This document shows, in pieces, positions 44,930 through 53,401 of a DNA stretch of 64,000 nucleotides (within the stretch, counting starts at the first letter, position 1; every line of letters begins with the position of its first letter). Both the position numbers and the translations under genes were made by a program. The DNA lies in contig CAJTBO010000001.1 in NCBI GenBank assembly GCA_910573755.1, positions 327,820-391,819 on the forward strand. Direction: 5' to 3'. Under the pieces are notes generated by a model. The model had not been told where the DNA came from, made no database searches, and was given only the letters and a program-made list of their open reading frames with translations. The DNA comes from Lachnospiraceae bacterium (GTDB taxonomy: Bacteria; Bacillota; Clostridia; Lachnospirales; Lachnospiraceae).

Positions 44930-45445
44930 TCACAGTTCATTTTCCCCGATCCGCTCAAGATACTTCTCCTCCACCTCTTTCACCGTCAGCTTCAGCGGCA
45001 AAGACATCTCTCCGAATAAAATATTTTCCGCAATATGCAGATACCTCTCATCAATACAGGTCATACGTTTTCCTGATCTCTGTCTCTCCTGTTTTCGCAG
45101 ATACAGCGTTTTAACGATTCTCGACCATTCCATGCTGTTGCCGCTGAGCAGTGCCCTGCGGTAGCTTGCCTCGCGCTCCTTTTCGTCTTTTACCCAGAGC
45201 GTCTCCAGTTGTTTTACCCTGTTCAGCACAGCCTGCGCCTCTTCCCTTGACATCACGGAACGGATCACCGTCTTTTCATTTTCCACCGGCGCATAGATCG
45301 TGCTGCCCTTTACGAACCGCGGCGTCAGTTTATAACAGAGTTTTTCAGAAGAAATACAATCCGCCCCCCAATCCAGCATTGTCACATCCTCTATCAGGCA
45401 CACCCCTTTTGTCCCGTATACTACATAATCACCCTTCTGATACAT
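44930..45445 (-). CDS. CarD/CdnL-type transcriptional regulator
   Basis: 171 residues. The N-terminal RNA-polymerase-interacting domain (GDYVVYGTKGVCLIEDV; YKLTPRFVKGSTIYAPVEN; IRSVMSREEAQAVLNRV) is followed by a helical C-terminal half (KEREASYRRALLSGNSMEWS; IVKTLYLRKQER). CarD-type proteins contact the polymerase beta subunit and stabilise or tune promoter opening. ATG at 45445 has an AGGAGAG site. Appears monocistronic. Confidence 0.88.
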   Translation of the reverse strand: MYQKGDYVVYGTKGVCLIEDVTMLDWGADCISSEKLCYKLTPRFVKGSTIYAPVENEKTVIRSVMSREEAQAVLNRVKQLETLWVKDEKEREASYRRALLSGNSMEWSRIVKTLYLRKQERQRSGKRMTCIDERYLHIAENILFGEMSLPLKLTVKEVEEKYLERIGENEL

Positions 45446-45492
45446 ACCTCTCTCCTGTCCTATCTGTTATACGGCCTGAACATTTCAGCCAT

Positions 45493-45533
45493 TAAAAAAG
45501 TGTGAGAAGATTTTCCGATCCCTCACACTTTAC
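45493..45533 (-). terminator. Terminator of sugar island 2
   Basis: On the minus strand GTAAAGTGTGAG pairs with CTCACACTTT across a 15 nt loop and is followed by TTTTTAAT. It lies 66 bp beyond the aldo/keto reductase stop. Confidence 0.8.
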
Positions 45534-45598
45534 AGTATTTCCCAATTAAAGAAAGGTATTCACTTATCCGCCATGCCGATGAGAAATTATTTCATGTT

Positions 45599-46492
45599 TT
45601 ATCTTAATACCTGCTGGCCGCTTGCCACGTATATCTCATACCATTCATAATGTTCCAGTTTCACATCCAGTGCTTTAACCGCCAGATCCAGCCGCTCCAG
45701 TTTATTGCTTCCGGAAAGCGGAACAGCGCCAACGGGATGATACATCAGCCACGCATAAATGATCGTTTCCGGCGCTTCTCCATGCCTGCCGGCAATCTCT
45801 TTTATCTTCACCATCGCCTTATCGCATAGTTCATCCCCGCCCTTAAACAGCCTTCCGCCAGCCAAAGGAGACCATATCATCGGATGGATACGGTTCACTG
45901 CCAGGTAATCCATCATACCGCTGTTAAAGTGCTCAAAGCACACCGGATTCCATTCGATCTGGTTTGTCACCAGTTCCCCGCCGATCGCCCTATTCAGCGC
46001 ATCAAACTTAAACGGATCAAAGTTGGAAACACCGGCCTCTTTCACAAGCCCCTCTTTTTTCAGATCTTTCAGCGCCCTTGCCGTCTCCCAGGGATCAAAA
46101 CAGGGATCTTCCCTGTGGATCAGATACAGATCCAGATAATCCGTCTGTAAACGCTGCAGGCTTTCTTTGCAGGACTGCATTATCCTGTTGTAAGTAGTAT
46201 TGTAATAGCCGAAAGTCTTTCCGTTTATCTGCTCCTGAAAAATTCCCGTCTTGGAGATCAACTGAATCTTCCCCCGGATGGACTTATCCGCCGCAAACGC
46301 CTCTCCCATCATCTTTTCACACAAAGTCGCCGAATATATCTCCGCAGTATCAAAAGAAGTCACTCCCCTTTCAATACATGCATTCATAAACTTTACCAGT
46401 TCCTCTGTTGTCCATTTCCAGTCTTCCAGCCGCCAGAATCCCTGTACAACTGCGGAAAGTGATAATTTATCTGACAAACTCACCAATTTCAT
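45599..46492 (-). CDS. Aldo/keto reductase (YdhF-like)
   Basis: 297 residues with an intact AKR active site: Asp and Tyr in FDTAEIYS (about 48-55), Lys in LISKTGI (about 78) and His in LIHREDP (about 121). The NADP(H) site is near the end (VPLSGSNKLERL). It lies 56 bp after the MglC-like permease and before a terminator, so it is probably the last gene of the sugar operon, reducing an aldehyde or ketone intermediate. Contrast with the broken reductase at 6721-7362. Confidence 0.88.
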   Translation of the reverse strand: MKLVSLSDKLSLSAVVQGFWRLEDWKWTTEELVKFMNACIERGVTSFDTAEIYSATLCEKMMGEAFAADKSIRGKIQLISKTGIFQEQINGKTFGYYNTTYNRIMQSCKESLQRLQTDYLDLYLIHREDPCFDPWETARALKDLKKEGLVKEAGVSNFDPFKFDALNRAIGGELVTNQIEWNPVCFEHFNSGMMDYLAVNRIHPMIWSPLAGGRLFKGGDELCDKAMVKIKEIAGRHGEAPETIIYAWLMYHPVGAVPLSGSNKLERLDLAVKALDVKLEHYEWYEIYVASGQQVLR

Positions 46493-46548
46493 TTATATTT
46501 TTCCTCTCTTATCTGTTATATTCATTTTCCTGTATTTGTCTTACTATA

Positions 46549-47538
46549 TTATGCATTTTTTCTCATGTCAAGCGCAACGGCGCTGCATATAATAATTCCC
46601 TTGATCACAAGCTGCCAGTTGGCATTTACACCAATGAACGCCAGCCCGTAACTGATAAATGTAAATATAATAACGCCTATGGCCGCACCCGAAACCCTGC
46701 CGATACCGCCGCTTAGAGAAACGCCTCCTACTACACAGGAAGAGATCGCATCAAACTCATAGGCATTTCCATAAGAACTGTTTGCTCCGCCGGTTCTTGC
46801 CACTTCCATTATGCCCGCAAGGCCTACCAGACAGCTCTCAATGATAAAGACAGAAATGATCACTTTATTTACATTGACGCCGGAAACCTTCGCCGCTTCT
46901 GCATTGCCGCCGACAATATAGATATTTTTTCCAAACACAGTCTTGTTTAAAACAAACCATACAATTACCAGTGCAACTATTGCGATCACTACTAAAAGGC
47001 TGATCTGACCAAACAGCTTATAACTGCTTAAAAACCGCAGATCTTCGCGGATTCCGCCGATTGGCTGAGAATTATTGGGTTTTTTGGAAAAGTAAAGACA
47101 GTTGATACCATAAACGATCGTTGACATACCAAAGGTTGCAATAAACGGCGCCATCTTCAGTTTAGAAATCATGAATCCGTTTACCGCGCCAATCAATGCA
47201 ACCGCTAAAAGCGCAATAAAAATCGGCAGGATAATCGGAAGTTCCGGAAGGTTCGGCCAGAACCGGTTGGAGTAATCCGCCATCTGAGATAAAGATGCAA
47301 TCAAAACCGCCGCAAGGCCTACCTGTCTGCCGCCCGCAAGGTCTGTCCCCCCAATCAGCAGCGGAAACATCAGCCCCAGTGCACAGATCATCTTCACTGC
47401 AGACTGTGTTATAATATCCGTAAATACACGCCACTGCAAAAAGGAAGGCTCTATTATAATAATTCCTATGATCATAAACAGCAGAACGATAACAAGAGCC
47501 TTATCAATCAATATCTTTTTTATATCTATCGTCTTCAT
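46549..47538 (-). CDS. Galactose/ribose-type ABC permease (MglC-like)
   Basis: 329 residues, about nine helices, with the family loop GLMFPLLIGGTDLAGGRQVG near 55 and the ATPase-contact loop VGGNAEAAKVSGVNVNKV near 215. It overlaps the ATPase gene by 4 bp (ATGA), indicating translational coupling. It is a homologue of the permease in island 1 but clearly a different transporter. Confidence 0.92.
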   Translation of the reverse strand: MKTIDIKKILIDKALVIVLLFMIIGIIIIEPSFLQWRVFTDIITQSAVKMICALGLMFPLLIGGTDLAGGRQVGLAAVLIASLSQMADYSNRFWPNLPELPIILPIFIALLAVALIGAVNGFMISKLKMAPFIATFGMSTIVYGINCLYFSKKPNNSQPIGGIREDLRFLSSYKLFGQISLLVVIAIVALVIVWFVLNKTVFGKNIYIVGGNAEAAKVSGVNVNKVIISVFIIESCLVGLAGIMEVARTGGANSSYGNAYEFDAISSCVVGGVSLSGGIGRVSGAAIGVIIFTFISYGLAFIGVNANWQLVIKGIIICSAVALDMRKNA

Positions 47539-49064
47539 TCGGAAACCTCCTCTTTTGCTTTATTGGAAAACATTGTGGCATATTTCATGACCTCAACCTG
47601 ATTTGCTTCTGTTTTATCCAATATCCCCGACAGTTTTCCCTCACACATAATCAGTATCTTATCTGACATACCAAGAAGTTCCGGCATCTCTGAAGAAACC
47701 ATGATGATCGCCTTCCCCCTCCTGACAAGATCCCGCATAATTTTATAAATTTCATATTTTGCGCCCACATCGACTCCGCGTGTAGGCTCGTCCAGAATAA
47801 GAATATCGCAGTCCGACAAAAGCCACCTTCCCACCAGTACTTTCTGTTGGTTTCCTCCGGATAGATTTTTTATTAACGTATCTGTACCAGCCATTCTTAC
47901 ATCCAGTTCTTTACATACATCATTTACTTTTTTCCCTATCTTCTTTTTCCGGATCACTCCCAGAATATTATCAGCCAGCTTTCTATAGGCAACTACCAAT
48001 GTGTTATCCCATACCGAAAGCATCGGGATAATGCCCGTTGCCCGCCTTTCTTCTGTCAACAGGGCAAATTTATTTTTAATAGCATCCTGCGGCGTCTGGT
48101 TTTTTATTTTCGCTCCGCTCATGGTAAGCTCTCCCGAACTTATCTTCCGCAATCCGAAAATGGCTTCTACCAGTTCCGTTCTCTGCGCTCCGACCAGGCC
48201 GCCGATTCCTAATATTTCTCCTTTATGCAGCTCAAAACTGATATGTTCAAAGGAATGCTCTTCTGCACTTGTAAAGTCTTCCACTTTCAAAAGCACTTCT
48301 TTTTGTATGGTGTCTTCTGCGGGCGGGAATCTTTCTTCCATATCCCTTCCTACCATCTGGCGGATCACTTCATCTATTGTAATATCTCCGATTGCCCACT
48401 TTCCTACATACTGTCCGTCACGCATGATCGTTATCTCATCCGCAACTTCAAAGATTTCCTCCATTTTATGAGAAATATAAATAATAGAACGTCCCTCCGA
48501 CTTTAATCTGTTAATAATTTTAAAAAGATGCTTTGTCTCGGCAACCGTGAGAGATGATGTCGGTTCATCCATAATGATCACTTTAGCGTCATAAGATACC
48601 GCTTTAGCAATTTCGATTGCCTGTAATTGAGAGACAGACAAGTTTTTTGCCAGAGTTTCTAACGGAATATCAAATTCCAGATCTCTCAGCAACTCCTCTG
48701 TCATGGTTTTCATTTTTTCTTCATCAACTATCACACCTTTTTTAACAAAACGCCCCACCCATATATTGTCCACCACATTTCGATAGGGGATTGGATTCAG
48801 TTCCTGATGGATCATGGATATCCCCAGTTTCAAAGCTGTATTTGGATCTGTAATATCCACATTTTTCCCATCCAGAGCAATTTCCCCCTCTTCCTGATGA
48901 TAAAGCCCGAAAAGACATTTCATCAAAGTGGATTTTCCCGCTCCGTTTTCACCGATCAAAGCATGTACCGATCCCGGCCTTACCTCCAGTTGTACTTTAT
49001 CAAGTGCCTTTACCCCCGGGAACGATTTGGATATATTACTCATCTTTAATCTGTATTCTTCCAA
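47535..49064 (-). CDS. Galactose/ribose-type ABC ATPase (MglA-like)
   Basis: 509 residues, two NBDs. NBD1: GENGAGKSTLMKCLFG, LSVSQLQAIEIAKAV, VIIMDEPTSSLTV. NBD2: degenerate GLVGAQRTELVEAIFG, LSGGNQQKVLVGRWLL, ILILDEPTRGVDVG. Located between the binding protein (77 bp away) and the permease. Confidence 0.94.
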   Translation of the reverse strand: MEEYRLKMSNISKSFPGVKALDKVQLEVRPGSVHALIGENGAGKSTLMKCLFGLYHQEEGEIALDGKNVDITDPNTALKLGISMIHQELNPIPYRNVVDNIWVGRFVKKGVIVDEEKMKTMTEELLRDLEFDIPLETLAKNLSVSQLQAIEIAKAVSYDAKVIIMDEPTSSLTVAETKHLFKIINRLKSEGRSIIYISHKMEEIFEVADEITIMRDGQYVGKWAIGDITIDEVIRQMVGRDMEERFPPAEDTIQKEVLLKVEDFTSAEEHSFEHISFELHKGEILGIGGLVGAQRTELVEAIFGLRKISSGELTMSGAKIKNQTPQDAIKNKFALLTEERRATGIIPMLSVWDNTLVVAYRKLADNILGVIRKKKIGKKVNDVCKELDVRMAGTDTLIKNLSGGNQQKVLVGRWLLSDCDILILDEPTRGVDVGAKYEIYKIMRDLVRRGKAIIMVSSEMPELLGMSDKILIMCEGKLSGILDKTEANQVEVMKYATMFSNKAKEEVSE

Positions 49065-49141
49065 GCATAACCCTCCCTTCTGTCAGGCGGCCAAAGCCTT
49101 TTCCCCAAAGCCCTGACCGCCCCAAATAACAATCGTTCAAA

Positions 49142-50290
49142 TTATTCTGAAATAGAATTCATCAGTTCCAGAGTTTCATCCAAATTACTGCTGTCCACAA
49201 TAACATAAGGAACCCATACGTATTTACCTTCTACCGTACATTCAACGCCCACTACTTCTTCCGTAATTTCTTTTCCTTCTTTTACCGCTTTGATCACATT
49301 GATGATTGCATCGGACTGATTCAGACGGTCATTCAGCACCGTACCAAGCAAAGAACCCGCCTTCATAGCCTCTAACGCATCAATATTTGCATCGATACCT
49401 ACGATAGGAACGAATTTTTCCGCATCACCGTTGTTATATCCGTTATTGATGCAGGCCTGTACCGCCCCCATTGCCATACTGTCATTATTGCAGAGAACAC
49501 CTTCAATACCATCGATACCATAAGCCGTGATCCATGCATTCATCTTATCTAACGCCTGTGCCTGATCCCAGTTTGCGGTATCCATTGCCAGAATTTCATA
49601 TTCGATGCCCTGGGCTGTCAAAGTTTCCTCGTAAGCTTGTGTACGCAGTACAACGTCCTGCTGCCCGATCTCACCCTGCAGAATTACAAGCTGAAGGACA
49701 CCGTCACCGTTTTTATCTGCCAGCTCCGTATTTGCATTCCAGTAATTAATGAGCGCCTGTGCACACATCTCACCGGACTCCTTAGCCTCCGCACCCACAT
49801 AGCAGATATTTTCATAATTTTCCATTGTTGTTTCCATGGGTTCCATATTAAAGAATACTGCCGGAACACCTTCTTCGTCACACTTCTGTGCCATGGTTTC
49901 CGTGCTCTCACGATCCGGTGCGCAGATAGCTACTACATCCGTTCCTTTGGTAAGGGATGCCTCCAGTTTACTGATCGCCGTAGATACATCATTCGCCGCA
50001 TCCTGCATATCAAGGGATATGCCTCCTATTTTTTCTTCTTCATTCTGCATAATGATACGGAATCCGCTCTGGAACTGATCGTCAAATGCCCTCCAGATCA
50101 CAGTAGCATTTACATCGCCTGCCGCTTCCTCCGCTTCACTTTCTTCCGCCGGCGCCTCCGCTGCCGCCTCTTCCTGTGCAGGCGCTTCTTCTGCCGCGGG
50201 TGTCTCCTGAGGTTCATTTGAAGAACCGCATGCCACTAATGAAAATGCCATAACTGTTGCCAACATTGTACTAACCAACCTTTTTTTCAT
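49142..50290 (-). CDS. Galactose-type sugar-binding lipoprotein (MglB-like)
   Basis: 382 residues. Signal MKKRLVSTMLATVMAFSL with lipobox LVAC (18-21), an acidic Ala/Glu-rich tether to about 60, then a type 1 periplasmic-binding fold. Traits typical of MglB: NGDGVLQLVILQGEIGQQDV, AMDTANWDQAQALDKMNAWI, VLCNNDSMAMGAVQACINNG and PIVGIDANIDALEAMKAGSL. It binds glucose/galactose-like monosaccharides in known relatives. A GTCAGG/CCTGAC hairpin beyond its stop (about 49082-49117) may reduce readthrough into the ATPase gene. Confidence 0.93.
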   Translation of the reverse strand: MKKRLVSTMLATVMAFSLVACGSSNEPQETPAAEEAPAQEEAAAEAPAEESEAEEAAGDVNATVIWRAFDDQFQSGFRIIMQNEEEKIGGISLDMQDAANDVSTAISKLEASLTKGTDVVAICAPDRESTETMAQKCDEEGVPAVFFNMEPMETTMENYENICYVGAEAKESGEMCAQALINYWNANTELADKNGDGVLQLVILQGEIGQQDVVLRTQAYEETLTAQGIEYEILAMDTANWDQAQALDKMNAWITAYGIDGIEGVLCNNDSMAMGAVQACINNGYNNGDAEKFVPIVGIDANIDALEAMKAGSLLGTVLNDRLNQSDAIINVIKAVKEGKEITEEVVGVECTVEGKYVWVPYVIVDSSNLDETLELMNSISE

Positions 50291-50322
50291 ATGAATATCC
50301 TCCGTTTTTATTTTATTTTTAT

Positions 50323-51171
50323 TTAATTTTCAAACCTGAAGTCTTTCATTTTTCCTTTGATAAATTCCTTTGCGGAATTTTTGGAATGGATGAACATTGT
50401 GGTATTATATTTGAATCCCGGCTGCTTTTTCAGTTCCTCAAAAGAATCCGCAACTGCAGTAAGTACGTCTGTTGCCACATTAATCTTACGGATACCGTTC
50501 CGAATTGCTTCCTGTACCTGATCGATGGGCGTTCCGGAACCACCGTGAAGTACCAGCGGCACGTCTACTACTTCTTTAATCGCTTTCAGCCTTTCAATGT
50601 TGAGATGAGGCGCCGCAATATAATGTCCATGCTGCGTTCCGATACTGACTGCCAGAGCATCCACCCCTGTTCTTTCCACAAACTCCTTCGCCTCCTGAGG
50701 ATCCGTCTGAGCCGCCTCCGGTCCCTTCACGATCAGATCCCCCTCTTCTCCTACCAGTTTTCCGAGTTCTCCCTCTACTGTAATGCCAAGAGTATGCGCA
50801 TAATCCACTACTTTTTTCGTAAGGGCTATGTTCTCTTCAAAGGGCAGGGAAGAGCCGTCGATCATAACAGAGGAATAACCTGCCTGAATCGCCGCAACAC
50901 ATTCCTCATAGGTACGGCAATGATCCAGATGAAGGGCAATGGGAATCTGCGCGTTTGCCGCTGCTCTCTTAACGGTCTCAACCGTCCCCTCAAAACCTCC
51001 CATAAGATCACAGCAGTCCGTCCCCGTAATAAAAATTACAGGACAGTTTAACTCGGAACCTGCCTCAATCGCCGCCAGTGCCGTTTCATAGGAAACTGTA
51101 ACATAAGCGCCGTAGGCAACCTGCTGTTCCTCTGCTAATTTGAGAATTTCTTTCATTGGTGCAAATTTCAT
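50323..51171 (-). CDS. Class II ketose-bisphosphate aldolase of sugar island 2
   Basis: 282 residues. HLDHCRTYEECVAA near 80 (zinc His, catalytic Asp), VEGELGKLVGEEGDL, SIGTQHGHYIAAPHLN, VLHGGSGTPIDQV, KINVATD. It resembles GatY/FBA-type aldolases but differs from both others in the window, notably the CPVIFITGTDCCDLMGGFEG segment where substrate-facing residues lie. It cleaves a ketose phosphate to DHAP plus an aldehyde that the reductase at 45599 might handle (inference). Confidence 0.88.
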   Translation of the reverse strand: MKFAPMKEILKLAEEQQVAYGAYVTVSYETALAAIEAGSELNCPVIFITGTDCCDLMGGFEGTVETVKRAAANAQIPIALHLDHCRTYEECVAAIQAGYSSVMIDGSSLPFEENIALTKKVVDYAHTLGITVEGELGKLVGEEGDLIVKGPEAAQTDPQEAKEFVERTGVDALAVSIGTQHGHYIAAPHLNIERLKAIKEVVDVPLVLHGGSGTPIDQVQEAIRNGIRKINVATDVLTAVADSFEELKKQPGFKYNTTMFIHSKNSAKEFIKGKMKDFRFEN

Positions 51172-51192
51172 AATCTCATTCCTTTCTTAAAT

Positions 51193-52140
51193 TTATTTTG
51201 TATGAAAACTTTGATAAAAATCAAAAGCTTCTTCATAAGTTGGTATTCCTGCCGTTCCCCCTATAGCCCCCACATTTTTAGTTGCCACACATGAACCGAA
51301 TTCCGCCGCGGAAAATACATCCATTTCTTTTGTCAATCCGCACATCAGCCCCGCCATAAAAGAATCACCCGCTCCGGTCGTATCCACTACCGGCAGCCCT
51401 TTAGGACATTCTATCTGTCTGTTCTCATTAAAATCTGTTACAAAACAGCCTTTTTCCCCCATCTTTATCCCGAACATCTTCATGCCAAACTTTCTGAAAC
51501 TTTCCGCTATCTGCCTAGGATCTGTCTTTCCCGTAATCTTCATTGCTTCTCCCATACTCGGAAAAAAGATATCTGTTTCCATAAAAGCCGGCGTCAGATA
51601 GGACAGCCAGTTTCTCTCAGGATCTTCCCGGTTTACGGCGGCGTCCATGACGGTCATTTTTCCGAAACTGTGCGCTCTGTGAAATACGTCCCGAATACCG
51701 CCTTTATCCATTTCCCGAAGCGCCATGGCAGAGCCGATATAGACAATATCCGCCTCCTTAATGGCTTCATCACTGACATCTCCTCCGTTAAGGTTTGCAA
51801 AAACGGACTTTTCAGACAAAAAATGCCGTTCACCTTTTTCGTCAATCAACGCATAGGAAACTGCGGTTGCGCATTCCGTATCATAAACTACCTTCGAGAT
51901 TTCTACTCCGTATTTTTCACACTCTTTTAAAATAAATCTTCCGCTTATATCGTCTGCAATTCTTCCTATAATGGAAACACCGGTACCTAATTTAGCCAAT
52001 CCGATCGCCGTATTCAGCGCATCTCCCCCACAGCATACAGAAGGCTTATTTATACCCACACTGTCCAGCGTCAATATGTCATAAGGCACAGGGGAAATTA
52101 ATGTATCACACACCATCATACCCACACAAAGAATTCTCAT
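51193..52140 (-). CDS. PfkB-family sugar kinase of sugar island 2
   Basis: 315 residues. Begins RILCVGMMVCDTLISPV, has GGDALNTAIGLAKLG (substrate loop), IIGRIADDISGRFIL and the catalytic VDTTGAGDSFMAGLMCGL near 250. It is the first gene of the operon kinase-aldolase-MglBAC-reductase. A TGTTCGTACA palindrome 45 bp upstream is the probable operator. Confidence 0.9.
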   Translation of the reverse strand: MRILCVGMMVCDTLISPVPYDILTLDSVGINKPSVCCGGDALNTAIGLAKLGTGVSIIGRIADDISGRFILKECEKYGVEISKVVYDTECATAVSYALIDEKGERHFLSEKSVFANLNGGDVSDEAIKEADIVYIGSAMALREMDKGGIRDVFHRAHSFGKMTVMDAAVNREDPERNWLSYLTPAFMETDIFFPSMGEAMKITGKTDPRQIAESFRKFGMKMFGIKMGEKGCFVTDFNENRQIECPKGLPVVDTTGAGDSFMAGLMCGLTKEMDVFSAAEFGSCVATKNVGAIGGTAGIPTYEEAFDFYQSFHTK

Positions 52141-52530
52141 ATCGCGTCCTCTCTAATAGCTTTTCTATATTTCGTTCAGTCTAATGTTCGTACATTCGTA
52201 TGTCTATATATTTCCACAATTCATAAAAAAAGTCAACATGATTTTTTAAATTTATTTATTTTGCCCAATTTATAGACTGATTATTTGTATATTATTCATA
52301 TAAAAAATCTATTTTTATATAAGCTTACTTCTTTTTTTGCAAAAACAATTCATTTCCAGAAGATAATTGTTTGATCTTTTGTCCGTACAAACAACTCTAT
52401 AAATATTGCTTTTTCAGGATTATCTCTTGCATTTTTTGGTTTATTAGAATATTATAGGTATATATTTGTTTTATTGTACGTACATAGAAACATATAAATA
52501 ACAATAGAGAATACACAAGGGGGATATAAC
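52141..52530. promoter_or_regulatory. Divergent control region of island 2 with three operator-like palindromes
   Basis: The 390 bp are very AT-rich and gene-free. The decamer TGTnCGTACA occurs three times: TGTTCGTACA (52185-52194), TGTCCGTACA (52380-52389) and TGTACGTACA (52475-52484). The first lies near the kinase start, the third 46 bp before gntR, the second between. They are good candidates for binding by the adjacent GntR protein. Confidence 0.65.
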
Positions 52531-53283
52531 ATGCAGTTATTTCAGAAAAAGTTGGATAAAAGTACTCGGATACCTTTGTACTTTCAGCTAAAGAATATAA
52601 TATTAAGCGATATTCAGGACAATTGTTTTTTAGTCGGGGATGCTATCCCAACAGAAAACGAACTGGTTGAATTTTATCATATCAGCCGTTCTACAGTACG
52701 TCAGGCAATTTCCGAACTGGTTCAGGAGGGATGGCTTACAAGAAAAGCAAGCAAAGGAACCTTTGTTACAAAACCGGAGCAAAGATCAAGTTATATCCGC
52801 TCTTTCGAACCTTTTTACCGTCAGATATCACGGCTGGGCAAAACACCGCGTACTGAACTGATCGATCTGAACGTCATTACCCCAAGTCCTGAGATTGCCG
52901 ACAGCTTAAATCTCGCTCCGGGACAAAAAGTTATTTCCATGTTCCGAAGACGCTTTGCCGATGATATTCCGATGGTGACTTTTCAAAATTATATTCCCTA
53001 TGATCTGTGCTCATTTATACTGAGTTATGATTTTAAAACACATTCTCTATATGAATTATTGATGAATAATGTTTCGACACAGATAGCCAATACAAAAACT
53101 ATCGTTTCTGCCACGAACGCCACTACGGAAGATATAGAACTGCTGAATATAAAGGTAAATACCCCTATGCTCTGCTTCCACAATATATCCACTACTGCTG
53201 ACGAAACTATTGTAGATTATGCTTTTGCGCATTATAGAGGGGATTTGAATAAATTTGAATTCGATGACAGTCCCAAAAGATAA
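52531..53283 (+). CDS. GntR-family (HutC-type) transcriptional regulator
   Basis: 250 residues. N-terminal winged HTH: RIPLYFQLKNIILSDI, VGDAIPTENELVEFYHISRS, TVRQAISELVQEGWLTRKAS, KGTFV. The C-terminal UTRA-type effector domain (SYIRSFEPFYRQISRLGKTP; MFRRRFADDIPMVTFQNYIP) senses a sugar phosphate in relatives. ATG has AAGGGGG. It is divergent from the sugar operon and likely its repressor and its own. Confidence 0.9.
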   Translation: MQLFQKKLDKSTRIPLYFQLKNIILSDIQDNCFLVGDAIPTENELVEFYHISRSTVRQAISELVQEGWLTRKASKGTFVTKPEQRSSYIRSFEPFYRQISRLGKTPRTELIDLNVITPSPEIADSLNLAPGQKVISMFRRRFADDIPMVTFQNYIPYDLCSFILSYDFKTHSLYELLMNNVSTQIANTKTIVSATNATTEDIELLNIKVNTPMLCFHNISTTADETIVDYAFAHYRGDLNKFEFDDSPKR

Positions 53284-53289
53284 GACTAC

Positions 53290-53395
53290 AAAGATCACAC
53301 TGCAAAACAGCCATAAATTACGGAAAAGGCTATCTCCTAAAACCATAGGGGATAGCCTGTAATTGCTCCGCTTTCTCAGAGACATACTTTTCTGT
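53290..53395. repeat. Intergenic repeat, copy B
   Basis: Same order of parts as copy A: TGCAAAACAGCC, ACGGAAAAGGCTATC, stem GGCTATCTCCTA/TAGGGGATAGCC and GCTCCGCT. Base changes in the stem are compensated relative to copy A, which points to selection on RNA pairing. Confidence 0.65.
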
Positions 53396-53401
53396 CCATT
53401 T

